Origin: Alviniconcha marisindica | Taxonomy: Eukaryota; Mollusca; Gastropoda; Provannidae | Direction of reading: 5' to 3' | Assembly: GCA_018857735.1 (NCBI GenBank) | Contig: JABMCL010002046.1 | Span: 526,001 to 590,000 of the forward strand | Length of the DNA stretch: 64,000 nt | Shown here: piece after piece, positions 56,301-64,000 of the stretch | Layout of the letters: each line of letters begins with the position of its first letter | Position numbering within the stretch: position 1 is the stretch's first letter | Program-made: the position numbers and the translations under genes | The notes under the pieces: generated by a model | Databases searched by the model: none | What the model was told of the DNA's origin: nothing | Seen by the model: only the letters and a program-made list of their open reading frames with translations

Positions 56301-58449
56301 GTACACCTTGTCTAGCTGATATAAACTCTAAGGTCTTTGACCCAAGAGATGTTGTTTTTCAATTAGTTTCCACTACATCTCAACTGCCTGCTATCTCTCT
56401 GTCTCATGACAGCCTCTGTGTGTGTGTGTGTGTGTGCGTGCATGTGTAGACAGTGTGTGTGTGTAGGCAATGTGTGTGTGTGTGTAGACAGTGTGTGTGT
56501 GTGGGGGGGGGGGGGTGCATGCATGCACATGCATGCATGTGTGTGTTTTTTGTTTTGTTTTTTGCTTTGCCCTTCTAGGGTGCTAAGTATTTTTCACCAC
56601 TGAGGTACCCTTCAATAAATCATTCAGATTTAGACCATCTACCATCTCAACAACAAGAACAAAGTTGTTTTTTTAAATTAAAGTAAGAGATTATATAATT
56701 ACTGCTACTGTGGTAGTAGTACCTGTAACTGTTGGCAGTAATCCAGTCAGGGGGTAGTGAACATACCACACACACACAAACACACACATGCAAACACACG
56801 CACACACACACAACCTATGGTGGCAGAGCTCTGGCTAGCATCAAGAGAACTTTTTCGTTTATTTTTTTATTTTTTAGCATCAAGAGAACTGAATGGCAAC
56901 ACCTTTGCGTTCATCATGATGCAGTGCTAATAAGTAATATTGTATTCATAATAACAATATTGAGTAGTCTTGTACTAACGCTCTTTGCTACATTCTACAG
57001 AAAAAACAATTGCTCTTTGTAAGGGCAGGGGAAGGGCATGTGTATTGTAATTGTTGTTGTTATTGTTGAAAATTCTGTCATATTTTTCAATTAAAAAAAA
57101 AAAAGTATGTTCAAACAACAACAAATCTGTCCACAAACAAATAACTAGCTAAAGTTCATGTTATTGTTAAAGTATTATTCTCTTTCAGTCCTTTTATTTA
57201 AATATGCTCTTGATAGTGATGCAGTGGGTAAATTACATATTATATAAATATACTGAAAAAAGGTCAGATAGCAATGAAAAGCTTACATTGTCCTGATAGC
57301 ACAGATGACAAAAGACTAAATAAATCTCTTGGTTTTTGTTTTTGTTTTAATTTTACTCAAAGTTCATGTCATAATACAGCCACTGGTTACTTGCCCAGAT
57401 CTGAAATATGTAATTCATATTATATACATGATGTATACATTATACATTTTGTATAAAATGTAGCACTGGTGGTGGTTTTCATTGGGGTTACTGGCCTGCT
57501 CCTCTCTCTGATTCAAATTCATACTGTAAAATGTCATACCCAGGACATACTCATAGTCACAGTATAATTATTATGAATAATTGGCACCACACTGACAAAT
57601 TATAAATCAGGTTATCTTACTGTTTTACTTGATGACAAGTACATGCTGTGGCCTACTGACAAGCATTGTCAAGATTGGGTAACAGTGCATATTTTGTGTC
57701 ACTGACATTGTGAATTTTTGCTGTTGCTTTTTAACAAATAATTTCATGGTTTATGAAACTGAAAGACATGCATGAAGCTTAAATCACTAGTGATCCTGTT
57801 CAACACATATTCTGAGACAAAACTAAGAGTAAGTTACCATAAATTATGCAATTTTACTGATGCTGTGCACTTGTATCACATAAAATTGCGCGCGTGTGTG
57901 TGTGTGTGTGCGGGGGTGTTTGCGCGCACGTGTGTGTCTGTGTTTAAAAACCTACTAAAACAACAACCAGGTACCGCTTTGGCAGTCACTGACAGTCATA
58001 AATCCCAATACCACCGAGCTCTCTCTCTCTTTCCTAACCTGAGACTGAGTGATTAATCTACTCCTCAACCTTCTATCCCAACACTTGCCAGCTCTAGTAT
58101 TGATCCTCTTTTTTTGTTGTTGCTCAGCTCACAGTGCCTGCTACACAGACTGTACAAAAACAGCACCCACACTCAAGACGTTAAAATCATTCATTTCTTT
58201 TGCGACTTACATTTTTAGGGTACAAAACTTTTGTGCATTTAACACGAAAAATATTGGAAGAAAGCGATACGGTGTCCGGTAACATTTCGTTTGTCAAATG
58301 TATGGAGTCGACAGTCGCGTACACTGCAGCCCAAAAATTGTCATCCGCATCGAGTCGCGAAAATCAAAACCATTATTACTACTGAAGATACATATTGAGC
58401 TGACAGTAAAGGTTACTTACGAGTATGTTCTCTGCCTCACAGACGACAT
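45485..58449 (-). CDS. DNAJC5: Cysteine-string protein, DnaJ homologue subfamily C member 5, complete coding region
   Basis: CSP is a palmitoylated synaptic-vesicle co-chaperone that works with Hsc70 to keep SNARE proteins folded. Coding exons, 5' to 3' on the minus strand: 58449-58421, 50961-50880, 50369-50313, 48328-48176, 47272-47141 and 45694-45485 (or 45679-45485). All splice sites are GT-AG and every phase matches, giving 220 or 215 residues. The protein begins [20 protein letters not shown], comparable to the R-x-R-S phosphosite leader of animal CSPs. The J domain carries HPD in [13 protein letters not shown]. The linker [20 protein letters not shown] is nearly invariant in CSP. The cysteine string reads [20 protein letters not shown]. 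The C-terminus is acidic and Thr/Pro-rich. Confidence 0.96.
45909..46143. mobile_element. compact MITE related to the foldback at 34398
   Basis: A 235-bp element with ~17-bp terminal inverted repeats (ACAAGATCCAAACAC...). Its body matches one arm of the 34398-34825 element: ATCTGCAAATTTTTG, TAATCCCCTTCGTCAAG, TGTCCAGTGCTTGGCAGAATG. It sits in DNAJC5 intron 5 and has no coding capacity. Weaker end fragments occur near 11045 and 59993. Confidence 0.75.
46656..47046. repeat. array of about twenty 12-bp palindromes, TTGTYGYRACAA type
   Basis: Near-perfect dyads starting at 46671, 46691, 46707, 46728, 46798, 46815, 46844, 46863, 46883, 46902, 46919, 46939, 46961, 46981, 46998 and 47035, plus diverged ones near 46656, 46745, 46769 and 47018. 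The half site TTGT/ACAA is fixed; the central four bases vary (TGCA, CATG, TGTG, CGTG, CGCA, CGCG), mostly keeping symmetry. Spacing is irregular, roughly 16-30 bp. It lies in the DNAJC5 intron after the cysteine-string exon. Confidence 0.9.
47141..47272 (-). CDS. DNAJC5: DNAJC5 exon 5, cysteine string
   Basis: Forty-four codons from [19 protein letters not shown] to GDYTHLQ. It carries 12 cysteines within the string ([18 protein letters not shown]), plus one at position 6. These are palmitoylation sites for vesicle anchoring. The acceptor is ctgttctgttgcag and the donor CAG|GTGAGT. Confidence 0.96.
47290..47372 (-). pseudogene. decayed tandem copy of the cysteine-string exon
   Basis: It aligns with the first half of the exon at 47141-47272: GCTCTGG-ATCTTCT-GGCATCATA-CAGGC, then the Cys codons. 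A one-base deletion (CTTGG for CTGTGG) shifts the frame into a TAG, and the acceptor AG is lost. The Cys-codon tract is still visible in another frame. It looks like a dead duplicated exon. Confidence 0.7.
48176..48328 (-). CDS. DNAJC5: DNAJC5 exon 4, end of J domain and linker
   Basis: Fifty-one codons from [17 protein letters not shown] to LTSGWCK, covering J-domain helix IV and the highly conserved linker. The donor AAG|GTTGGA is weak but in phase. Confidence 0.95.
48805..49003. repeat. cluster of poly-C and poly-G runs
   Basis: C15 at 48805-48819, G16 at 48961-48976 and C12 at 48992-49003. The last two can form a hairpin with a 15-base loop. Confidence 0.88.
49083..49170 (+). pseudogene. 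LINE ORF2 C-terminal fragment
   Basis: Reads [20 protein letters not shown], then TLQDFK and a stop. It has the (R/H)T--WN-L-----A-TL--FK pattern that ends many CR1/L2/RTE-type reverse transcriptases. Confidence 0.5.
50313..50369 (-). CDS. DNAJC5: DNAJC5 exon 3 with the HPD motif
   Basis: Nineteen codons, [22 protein letters not shown] is the Hsp70-stimulating tripeptide. The acceptor is ctttctgtttag and the donor AAG|GTATGC; phase 0 at both ends. Confidence 0.96.
50880..50961 (-). CDS. DNAJC5: DNAJC5 exon 2, start of the J domain
   Basis: It reads [20 protein letters not shown], then VKKAYRR, helices I and II of the J domain. The acceptor is gaatttcag and the donor CGG|GTAGGT. Its first ~15 bases and acceptor are part of a ~110-bp unit repeated upstream (50946-51300). 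Confidence 0.95.
50946..51300. repeat. ~110-bp minisatellite built from the DNAJC5 exon 2 acceptor region
   Basis: GGAGGTTCCTGTCCGCCTGA + AAGTCAAACACACTCAGGTT recurs at 50946, 51057, 51166 and 51276. The first instance is the real exon start and acceptor; the others are intronic copies upstream. Confidence 0.88.
51585..52010. repeat. ~28-bp minisatellite
   Basis: Unit GGAGTCAACCACAAGGTTAA + CTCCTCCA, about 15 copies. Confidence 0.92.
52285..52860. repeat. ~30-bp TG-rich minisatellite with a G21 run
   Basis: Unit GTGTGTCTGTGTGGGTGGTG + TACATCAT, about 18 copies; poly-G at 52482-52502. Confidence 0.93.
53266..53339. repeat. (TC)n(CA)n microsatellite
   Basis: CTCTCTCTCTC, then about 30 CA units. 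Confidence 0.95.
53340..58240. other. DNAJC5 intron 1, mostly unannotatable
   Basis: AT-rich DNA with poly-C runs (53728-53752, 55726-55744), short CA/TG tracts (54785-54825, 56415-56505, 56765-56815) and a LINE-like tail at 53900. A GC-richer patch at 55020-55170 shows no recognisable protein. Confidence 0.5.
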
Positions 58450-58560
58450 GATTAAACAGTCTGGAATACCATGCGGATATGAGTTACAAGAATAAATTTG
58501 CAGTTGACTCCACCTCACTGAACGTCATAATTACTGTTGCGCCATGTTGCCGGATAAGGG
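58250..58560 (-). promoter_or_regulatory. DNAJC5: DNAJC5 promoter and 5' UTR region
   Basis: This unique stretch has an above-average number of CpGs (TCGCGA, GTCGACAGTCGCG, GCGCC, CCGGATA) and surrounds the first coding exon. Upstream on the minus strand, a GCAACATGGCGCAAC motif (YY1-like GCCATNTT in reverse) lies near 58535. Precise start unknown. Confidence 0.45.
58421..58449 (-). CDS. DNAJC5: DNAJC5 first coding exon (29 bp)
   Basis: ATG plus eight codons plus two bases (MSSVRQRTY + TC), with donor TC|GTAAGT. The split codon completes to TCG (Ser) with the exon at 50961. RQRTYS keeps the basic phosphosite-like leader of CSP. The intron that follows is about 7.5 kb. The match of phase, length and N-terminal motif makes this secure despite its size. 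Confidence 0.88.
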
Positions 58561-58599
58561 CCATGACTCTGAATTCATCTTGGTTTATCAGTGCTGTCA

Positions 58600-60060
58600 G
58601 AACAAGGTTGCTTCCCCTACTTTACAACAGGCACTTGACAAAATGTCTGTAGCTGTGCATTTTGCACTGAACTTTGTGTCAACCTTAAAATCTGTGTTGC
58701 TTCCAGTTACTGGTGCTACTGTTTTAAAGAGAACGTAAGATGAGGTTGTGGTAGTCAAATCCAACTTCTCTAAACATTTCCTCCTCAAAAATAATTGTAT
58801 TTCAGAAACTAGCTATCTTGTCCTATGGTGGCTTACTAGCATCAAGGTAGTTTACAATTATGTGCTCATAATCAGCAATTATCTACACAAAATTACTGAT
58901 TGTGTGCTTTTGGCTCACACAATTAAAAGCACATATTTAGCAAATATTGTAACAGCACAATTTGTTATGAGCCCAATTTTTGTTTGCTTTTTGTTTGTTT
59001 AATTCAATTTATCAAAATATACAGTCTTAGAAAATCATTGCAACACTACACTGTCACAGGGGACATGATTCCCCCAAAGAAATTCATGTGAAATCAGACC
59101 ATTGCATTGACTGGCTGTCCTTTGTGCATGTGTTGTCAGTGATCATTACTGACTGTGTGCTTTTGACACTAGTAAGCCACTTGAGAAAAGCACAAAAGGG
59201 TTATTTCAACATAATTACTAATGACCTCAACATAATTACAATTATCTCTACAATATTAGTGAATAATTATATCTTTTGATGCTTGGTTCCAACAGCTTAC
59301 TTGTATGAAAGGCACATTTTTTTAAATAATTGCAATAATGTGCGAGAAATAATTAATTATGTATGTGCAGCTTGCTGCCGTATGGCACTGTCATTTGCCA
59401 TTATGCATTATAATGCTTTTTGTTTTTCCAGCCATTCCTCTCTTCTTCTTTTATTTAATATGGTACCAGAAAATTAGATGGAATGGTTGATGATACCAAC
59501 ATGTCCTAGCCTTAGATGGGTTTTTAACAAGGGTATGTGTGTTTAATGTTTATGTATGTACGTTTCGTTTTATATCTGTGTAAAGATTGACAATGTGGAT
59601 TTCACTTGAAAAAGGGATTACATATGTATGAAATGAGTTTTGACTTTGTATTTGTTTGTGAGAGAGTTTGATCATCATGAGATGACCCTGTGTGGTTGAC
59701 AGGAAGTTAAAATCCAATTACTAAGTAACTCTCTTTCATCCAAGAAGTAAAAAAGGTCAAAATAAAAACAACATCAAGGAGTTAGCTCCTTTGATTTTAC
59801 AGAAACTAAGCTTAAAAACTAAGTTTCTAAATTTGGTTTTGACAGCAACAAAATCAACACACAAGGGAGTTAATCAGCACTCCAGATAATGTTTTGACAG
59901 CAACAGATAACAGGACTGGCTGCATACAACAGTTATGACAAGTGTCCTACCTCCCTCCAGCTTCATGCATCACCACCATCATCCATTTAAAAACAAGATC
60001 AAAACACATAAAAGGGTTACAACTGGACAATCTTTAATAAGTCAAACAATATATATGTTT
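58600..60060. other. upstream of DNAJC5, no gene recognised
   Basis: AT-rich DNA with loosely repeated TACTGA(T/C)TGTGTGCTTTTG at 58893 and 59145 and a SINE tail at 59675. Confidence 0.5.
59675..59730 (+). repeat. SINE tail with GTTGACAGGAAGTTAAA
   Basis: GAGATGACCCTGTGTGGTTG followed by ACAGGAAGTTAAAATCCAAT; second copy of the tail seen at 18390. Confidence 0.65.
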
Positions 60061-60236
60061 AAATTATGTTCAGTGCAAATAAATGCTGCGATTTTCATAT
60101 GAATAAATTATAGTGCATGTTGCTGTGTTGTTTTGTTTGTTGTCAACTTGTATTTTTTGCTTGTTTGTTTGTTGTCCTTTTGGGGGGAGGTGCTTTTTCT
60201 GTTTGTTTGTTTTTGGTGTTGCTATTTCTTTTCTCT

Positions 60237-60238
<2 letters not shown>

Positions 60239-60327
<89 letters not shown>
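60239..60327. repeat. (TG)n microsatellite
   Basis: About 44 uninterrupted TG units. Confidence 0.96.
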
Positions 60328-60328
<1 letters not shown>

Positions 60329-60476
60329 GTTTTTAACATTAAAATATATAAGACAAACTGATTGAGTGGGAAATTCTGACATAAAATACCAAACATATAA
60401 CACAACAATGAAAAATTACACAAGGCACTGCATGTGAATGTATACAAGCACTCCAGACCTCCCTTCCCTCCTACAC

Positions 60477-60490
60477 ATACACACACAGAG

Positions 60491-60537
<47 letters not shown>

Positions 60538-60560
60538 CACACGCACACACACACACACTT
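60477..60560. repeat. (CA)n microsatellite
   Basis: CA repeats with GTCACACA and CGCACA interruptions, inverted relative to the TG tract 150 bp away. Confidence 0.95.
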
Positions 60561-61209
60561 GTCCTCTTTAATCACAACACACACATCTGCTACCCAATTT
60601 TTCTTCACAATGCATAACACAGATACTGTAGATAGCACCATATACATACATGTAAGCAGACAGCCTGCCTCTATCAAGGTTATGCTGTCCACAAAGAAAA
60701 GAAGAAAAAAACTGGAAAAAAGTTTCCCCACTGGAACAATAAACACCTAGTATTCTGGTCACAATCTGCACAATGTTGAAAAAATTTGCCAAGTTTTTGC
60801 ATGTTTATTTTTTCTTGCTGTTTGTTTTATAATACACTGTGATGCTGACACTCATTGAGATTTGTAGGTGGTATGGTTTGTTTCATTGCCAGGTTCTAAT
60901 GTAGGCATCTTGTTGGGGGCCATTCAGGTTTGAATCTGAATTGTGGACCGTCTTTTATTTCCAATGGAGAATAAAAACTCTTCTGTGAAAAAAATGAACA
61001 AAAAAACTTCTAGTATGCAAATTCCAAAAATACACACCTCTTTCTGAACAAAAACAAATCCACTGTATCACCAGTCATTCCAGTAAATGCATCAGAAGAG
61101 GCACATGCATATGATTATTGCGTGCAGTTGTGTGGCCAAGTTGATAAAAGCTGTAAATTTGTTACCCCTATATCCAATTTGGCATTGCAACGTCTGTGCA
61201 TTCTTGTGC

Positions 61210-61243
<34 letters not shown>

Positions 61244-61494
61244 CATGCATGTAGGCGTGCGTGTGTCTCTCTTCCAATTACAAGGGGCAGTGCATATCTT
61301 AAACCTTCTCCCTATCACATTGCTGCGAGGTTGGTCCCATTTGCTGGCTACCACTCTCCATGTAGAGAACAGGAGCAGCTTGCATAGAGAGAGAGCTAGA
61401 CAGACAGAATACATTTTTTTTTTAATGTAGATGTTTGTTAATTTTCATATGTTTTGTATGCTTGTATTCTATTGATTTGTATAATGATGGGTAC

Positions 61495-61580
61495 TTGTGC
61501 AGTGTATGTTTTTCTTTAAGTTGTAAAGTGCTTTGAGATTCTGAAAGCACTCAATAAATTTCCTATTATTGTTATTATTT
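61495..61580 (+). repeat. LINE/SINE 3' tail
   Basis: TTGTAAAGTGCTTTGAGATT...ATTATTGTTATTATT is the usual tail ahead of ATT repeats. A similar tail lies at 53900-53970. Confidence 0.5.
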
Positions 61581-61654
61581 GTTGTTGCAGTTGCTCAGAA
61601 CTGCCAATGGACATTACAGTGCTATATCTTCACTTGTCATCCTCTCTTCTCTTT

Positions 61655-61880
61655 GACAGACTGAATGAAATTCTCCCCTCTTCCTCTCTCACTCACTCTC
61701 TCTCTCTCTCTCTCTCTGACAGGTTTCTGACTGAAACTGAGCTACAATCCTTGTAAAGTTTTCAAGTTTGAGTTTGAGTTCTCTCTCCATCAATCTGTTA
61801 CTGACTGAACCTGAACTACAATACTTGTAAAATAAAGTTTTTGAATTTGAGTCTGCGTTATCTTTCCATCAATCTGTTAA
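61655..61880. repeat. ~100-bp duplication with (CT)n
   Basis: TGACTGAA-CTGA-CTACAAT-CTTGTAAA and TTTGAGTTTGAGT / TTTGAATTTGAGTCTG recur; (CT)n at 61687-61718. Confidence 0.7.
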
Positions 61881-62279
61881 TCAGTCAAAGCAAGTGCCAG
61901 GACAGCCAACAAACAGCACATGAGGTTCAGCAGTGATGGAATGGTCCATGCTATGGTGTACACACTTGTAAAACACAGGATGCTTATCTCAGTTGGGAGG
62001 GAGGGGGGAAAGAGGGGATACTTTCCTGTAAAACAATCCACATCATTACTATTACTGCAGGGGAACTGGTGTGAGAGGACATATCTACCATCTTCCCCTC
62101 TCTCCTTAGTCTCAGGCTGGTATGCCCAGTGTCTGGACTCTTGTGGGTAAGATAAAAATAAAAATAAACCCATGACTCTTACGCTACAAGTGTGTTGAAG
62201 ATTAATAATAACATGACCTTGGCGAAAATCTGCTCTGGTAAACCTCTGCATAAATTCAGTCATAACCACCCAGTAAACA

Positions 62280-62650
62280 TGCCAGATCCGATTTGCATCA
62301 GGTCCAGATCGGCTGGGAAGCATTGGCCAGAAGCAGGCCAGATGATTCTTGCACACCAGCTTGCTTCTGGACCGGATCCGTTTGGCCAAAACCTGACACA
62401 ATCAGCCAGAACTAAATCAGATCCGTGCTGGTTTTGCACAATATTATCCAGGACATCTGTGGAAGAACAGAACCAAGTCTGAAAGTTGGAAACTGGTAGC
62501 AGGCTGGTTTTGTCCTGCCAGAAACCGGGCAACATGATTCCAGCACACTGGCTTGTTTCCAGACAGACGCGTTTGGCCAAACTCTGACCAGGCCATCCAG
62601 ATTGGATCTGGGTCAGTTTTGCACAATATGATCCATGCCTTCTTTAGAAA
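62280..62650. repeat. ~190-bp direct duplication rich in CAGATCCG motifs
   Basis: TTTGGCCAAA-CTGAC, GCCA-CCAGA-T-GATC and CAGTTTTGCACAATAT-ATCCA occur in both halves. Long open frames on the minus strand cover it but show no known domain. Confidence 0.7.
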
Positions 62651-63136
62651 AATGGAGCTTCGGTTGTGTGCCTCAGTTGTTGTTAGCTTTCTGCAAAGGA
62701 TGTACCTCTGGTGGAGTCTATGTACCGTGTAGTTACTCGCATGCCAAGTGACAGTTACAGTAGGCAATTCAGGTCTTTGTTGTTGAGTGCTTGTGATATC
62801 TGTTGAGTGCTCTGCTTGTTAAGTCTTTCCACATAAGGAAAAACAAAACAAACAAAAAACAACAACAACCAAACTTCCTACATCAAGAGTTCCCATTTGG
62901 TACAAAAAGTACTAAAAAAAACAAAAGAGAAACTTTAATCCATTCCCAACACCTGGCAAGAACTTTACCCCCAAATTCATGCCAGACAAGTGCTTTTATT
63001 TCATTAACATTTAAATGTGCAGTTCTTGGTTTGCTAACAGAAAGCACAAACCTGAATTTATTTCAGACAAAGGCTGTCTGAGTCATAAGTTTGGCACAAC
63101 CCATTACCAGCCTGTTAAAGAGGAAAAAATCCAAGG

Positions 63137-63346
63137 TTATTCTAAACAAGGGTTTTTCATCTCATTAGAAGTGGCACAACCCATTCCAGCCTTGCTGACA
63201 GGAACAACAAATACCCGACCACTCTGTCCGCACACGCACAGCTTGGCGTTGATGATGTTGGGGTCAATGGGAGAGGTTGGGAGAACCCGAGGAATCATCT
63301 GGCTGATGTACATCCCCACATGGCCATCCAGAATGGTGGTGCCATT
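63137..63346 (-). CDS. conserved-looking exon of an unrecognised gene
   Basis: A good acceptor (tttgctttcag) opens NGTTILDGHVGMYISQMIPR, then VLPTSPIDPNIINAKLCVCG, then QSGR. The codon use and balanced composition look like real coding sequence. The 3' limit is unclear: a donor-like GTATTT at 63214 would end the exon after QSGR, whereas the frame stays open through VFVVPVSKAGMG to a TAA at 63137. I do not recognise the family. The gene must continue to the right of the window on the minus strand, upstream of DNAJC5. Confidence 0.6.
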   Translation of the reverse strand, partial: NGTTILDGHVGMYISQMIPRVLPTSPIDPNIINAKLCVCGQSGRVFVVPVSKAGMGCATSNEMKNPCLE

Positions 63347-63783
63347 CTGAAAGCAAAGCAACAGAAAATTCATTAAAGATAAATTCTGGTTTCTAAATAC
63401 TTCCCCCTTCCCCACCTCACCCTACCCCCAACTCCCTTTTCATAGCTTTGATTTTTAAAGTTTACTGATCTCCCCTTTTGAAACAACAGGCTTTTTCAAA
63501 ACAACTTTTGTTCAACAGGTAGAAAATATCATAAAAATAAAATAAAATAAAATAAAACTTTCAAACCAAGGACAATGTTTAAAAATGTGTCACTTGTCAG
63601 TGTTTAATGAAGAAGTGAGTCCTGCTAATTAAAACTGATAAAAGTCAGATAATAAAATGAAACTAAAATCGATGGGGCCTTTTCAAACAAAATCCTCAAT
63701 CCACAGATTATATTTTGATCTTTTCTACCTGCTGGAGAATGGCCTGCCTTTTTGGACAAATTGTGTTTTGAGAAGCCTGGTTC

Positions 63784-63854
63784 CTGACAAGAACAACAAA
63801 TACCCGACCACTCTGTCCGCACACGCACAGCTTGGCGTTGATGATGTTGGGGTC
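63784..63854 (-). repeat. 71-bp duplicate of the unknown gene's exon
   Basis: Identical to 63195-63265 except for one base. It covers the codons for PNIINAKLCVCGQSGRVFVV without the acceptor or the first half of the exon, so it is a recent partial duplication. It sits in sequence that resembles a dispersed repeat also found near 23855-23930. Confidence 0.85.
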
Positions 63855-64000
63855 TATACAAGATTACAACTGATGGTCCCTTTTACAATGATAATAATAA
63901 TAATAATTAACTGACCATAATACAGGGGAACACTCTTGCAACAACCTGCTTTAGGATGAGATTTTATTCAGAAAAAAACTGCTATCACTAAGTGATTCAA

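Noticed and set aside
61877..62401. 174-codon minus-strand ORF
   Set aside because: It overlaps a duplicated CAGATCCG-rich repeat; no recognisable domain or splice context.

Overview
The window is animal nuclear DNA: AT-rich, intron-rich and full of microsatellites, minisatellites, SINE-like repeats and poly-G/poly-C runs. Spliced genes with GT-AG introns, a DIRS-type tyrosine-recombinase retrotransposon, and SINE tails ending in the motif GTTGACAGGA-GTTAAA point to a mollusc, most likely a marine gastropod. The animal assignment is firm; the gastropod assignment is inference.

Three genes can be read exon by exon, and one exon of a fourth is visible. (1) A DENND2-family DENN-domain Rab GEF occupies 2.9-30.9 kb on the minus strand. 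Its 624-codon N-terminal exon is at 28849-30720, and smaller exons lead into the u-DENN and early c-DENN parts. The rest of the DENN module lies beyond the left edge. (2) Ribosomal protein L27a (RPL27A) lies at 32260-37665 on the plus strand in five exons. It is intact, encodes 148 residues, and is divergent from the DENND2 gene. (3) Cysteine-string protein (DNAJC5/CSP) lies at 58449-45485 on the minus strand. All six coding exons were found, including a 29-bp first coding exon. (4) One conserved exon of an unrecognised minus-strand gene lies at 63137-63346.

The rest is introns and intergenic DNA. Between 0 and 8.5 kb, DENND2 introns carry minisatellites with units of about 47, 45, 40, 81, 29 and 37 bp. 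Between 11.7 and 14.4 kb there is a decayed DIRS element with its inverted repeats. From 15 to 28 kb there are microsatellites and SINEs. RPL27A introns hold a palindromic foldback element and a tandem repeat pair separated by a MITE-like insertion. From 38 to 45 kb there are minisatellites and LINE remnants. DNAJC5 intron 4 holds a dense array of about twenty 12-bp palindromes. From 51 to 64 kb there are more minisatellites, microsatellites and repeats.

A recurring theme is local duplication of exon fragments. Degenerate or partial copies of a DENND2 exon, the DNAJC5 cysteine-string exon, the start of DNAJC5 exon 2 and the unknown gene's exon all sit within about 0.1-0.6 kb of their source.
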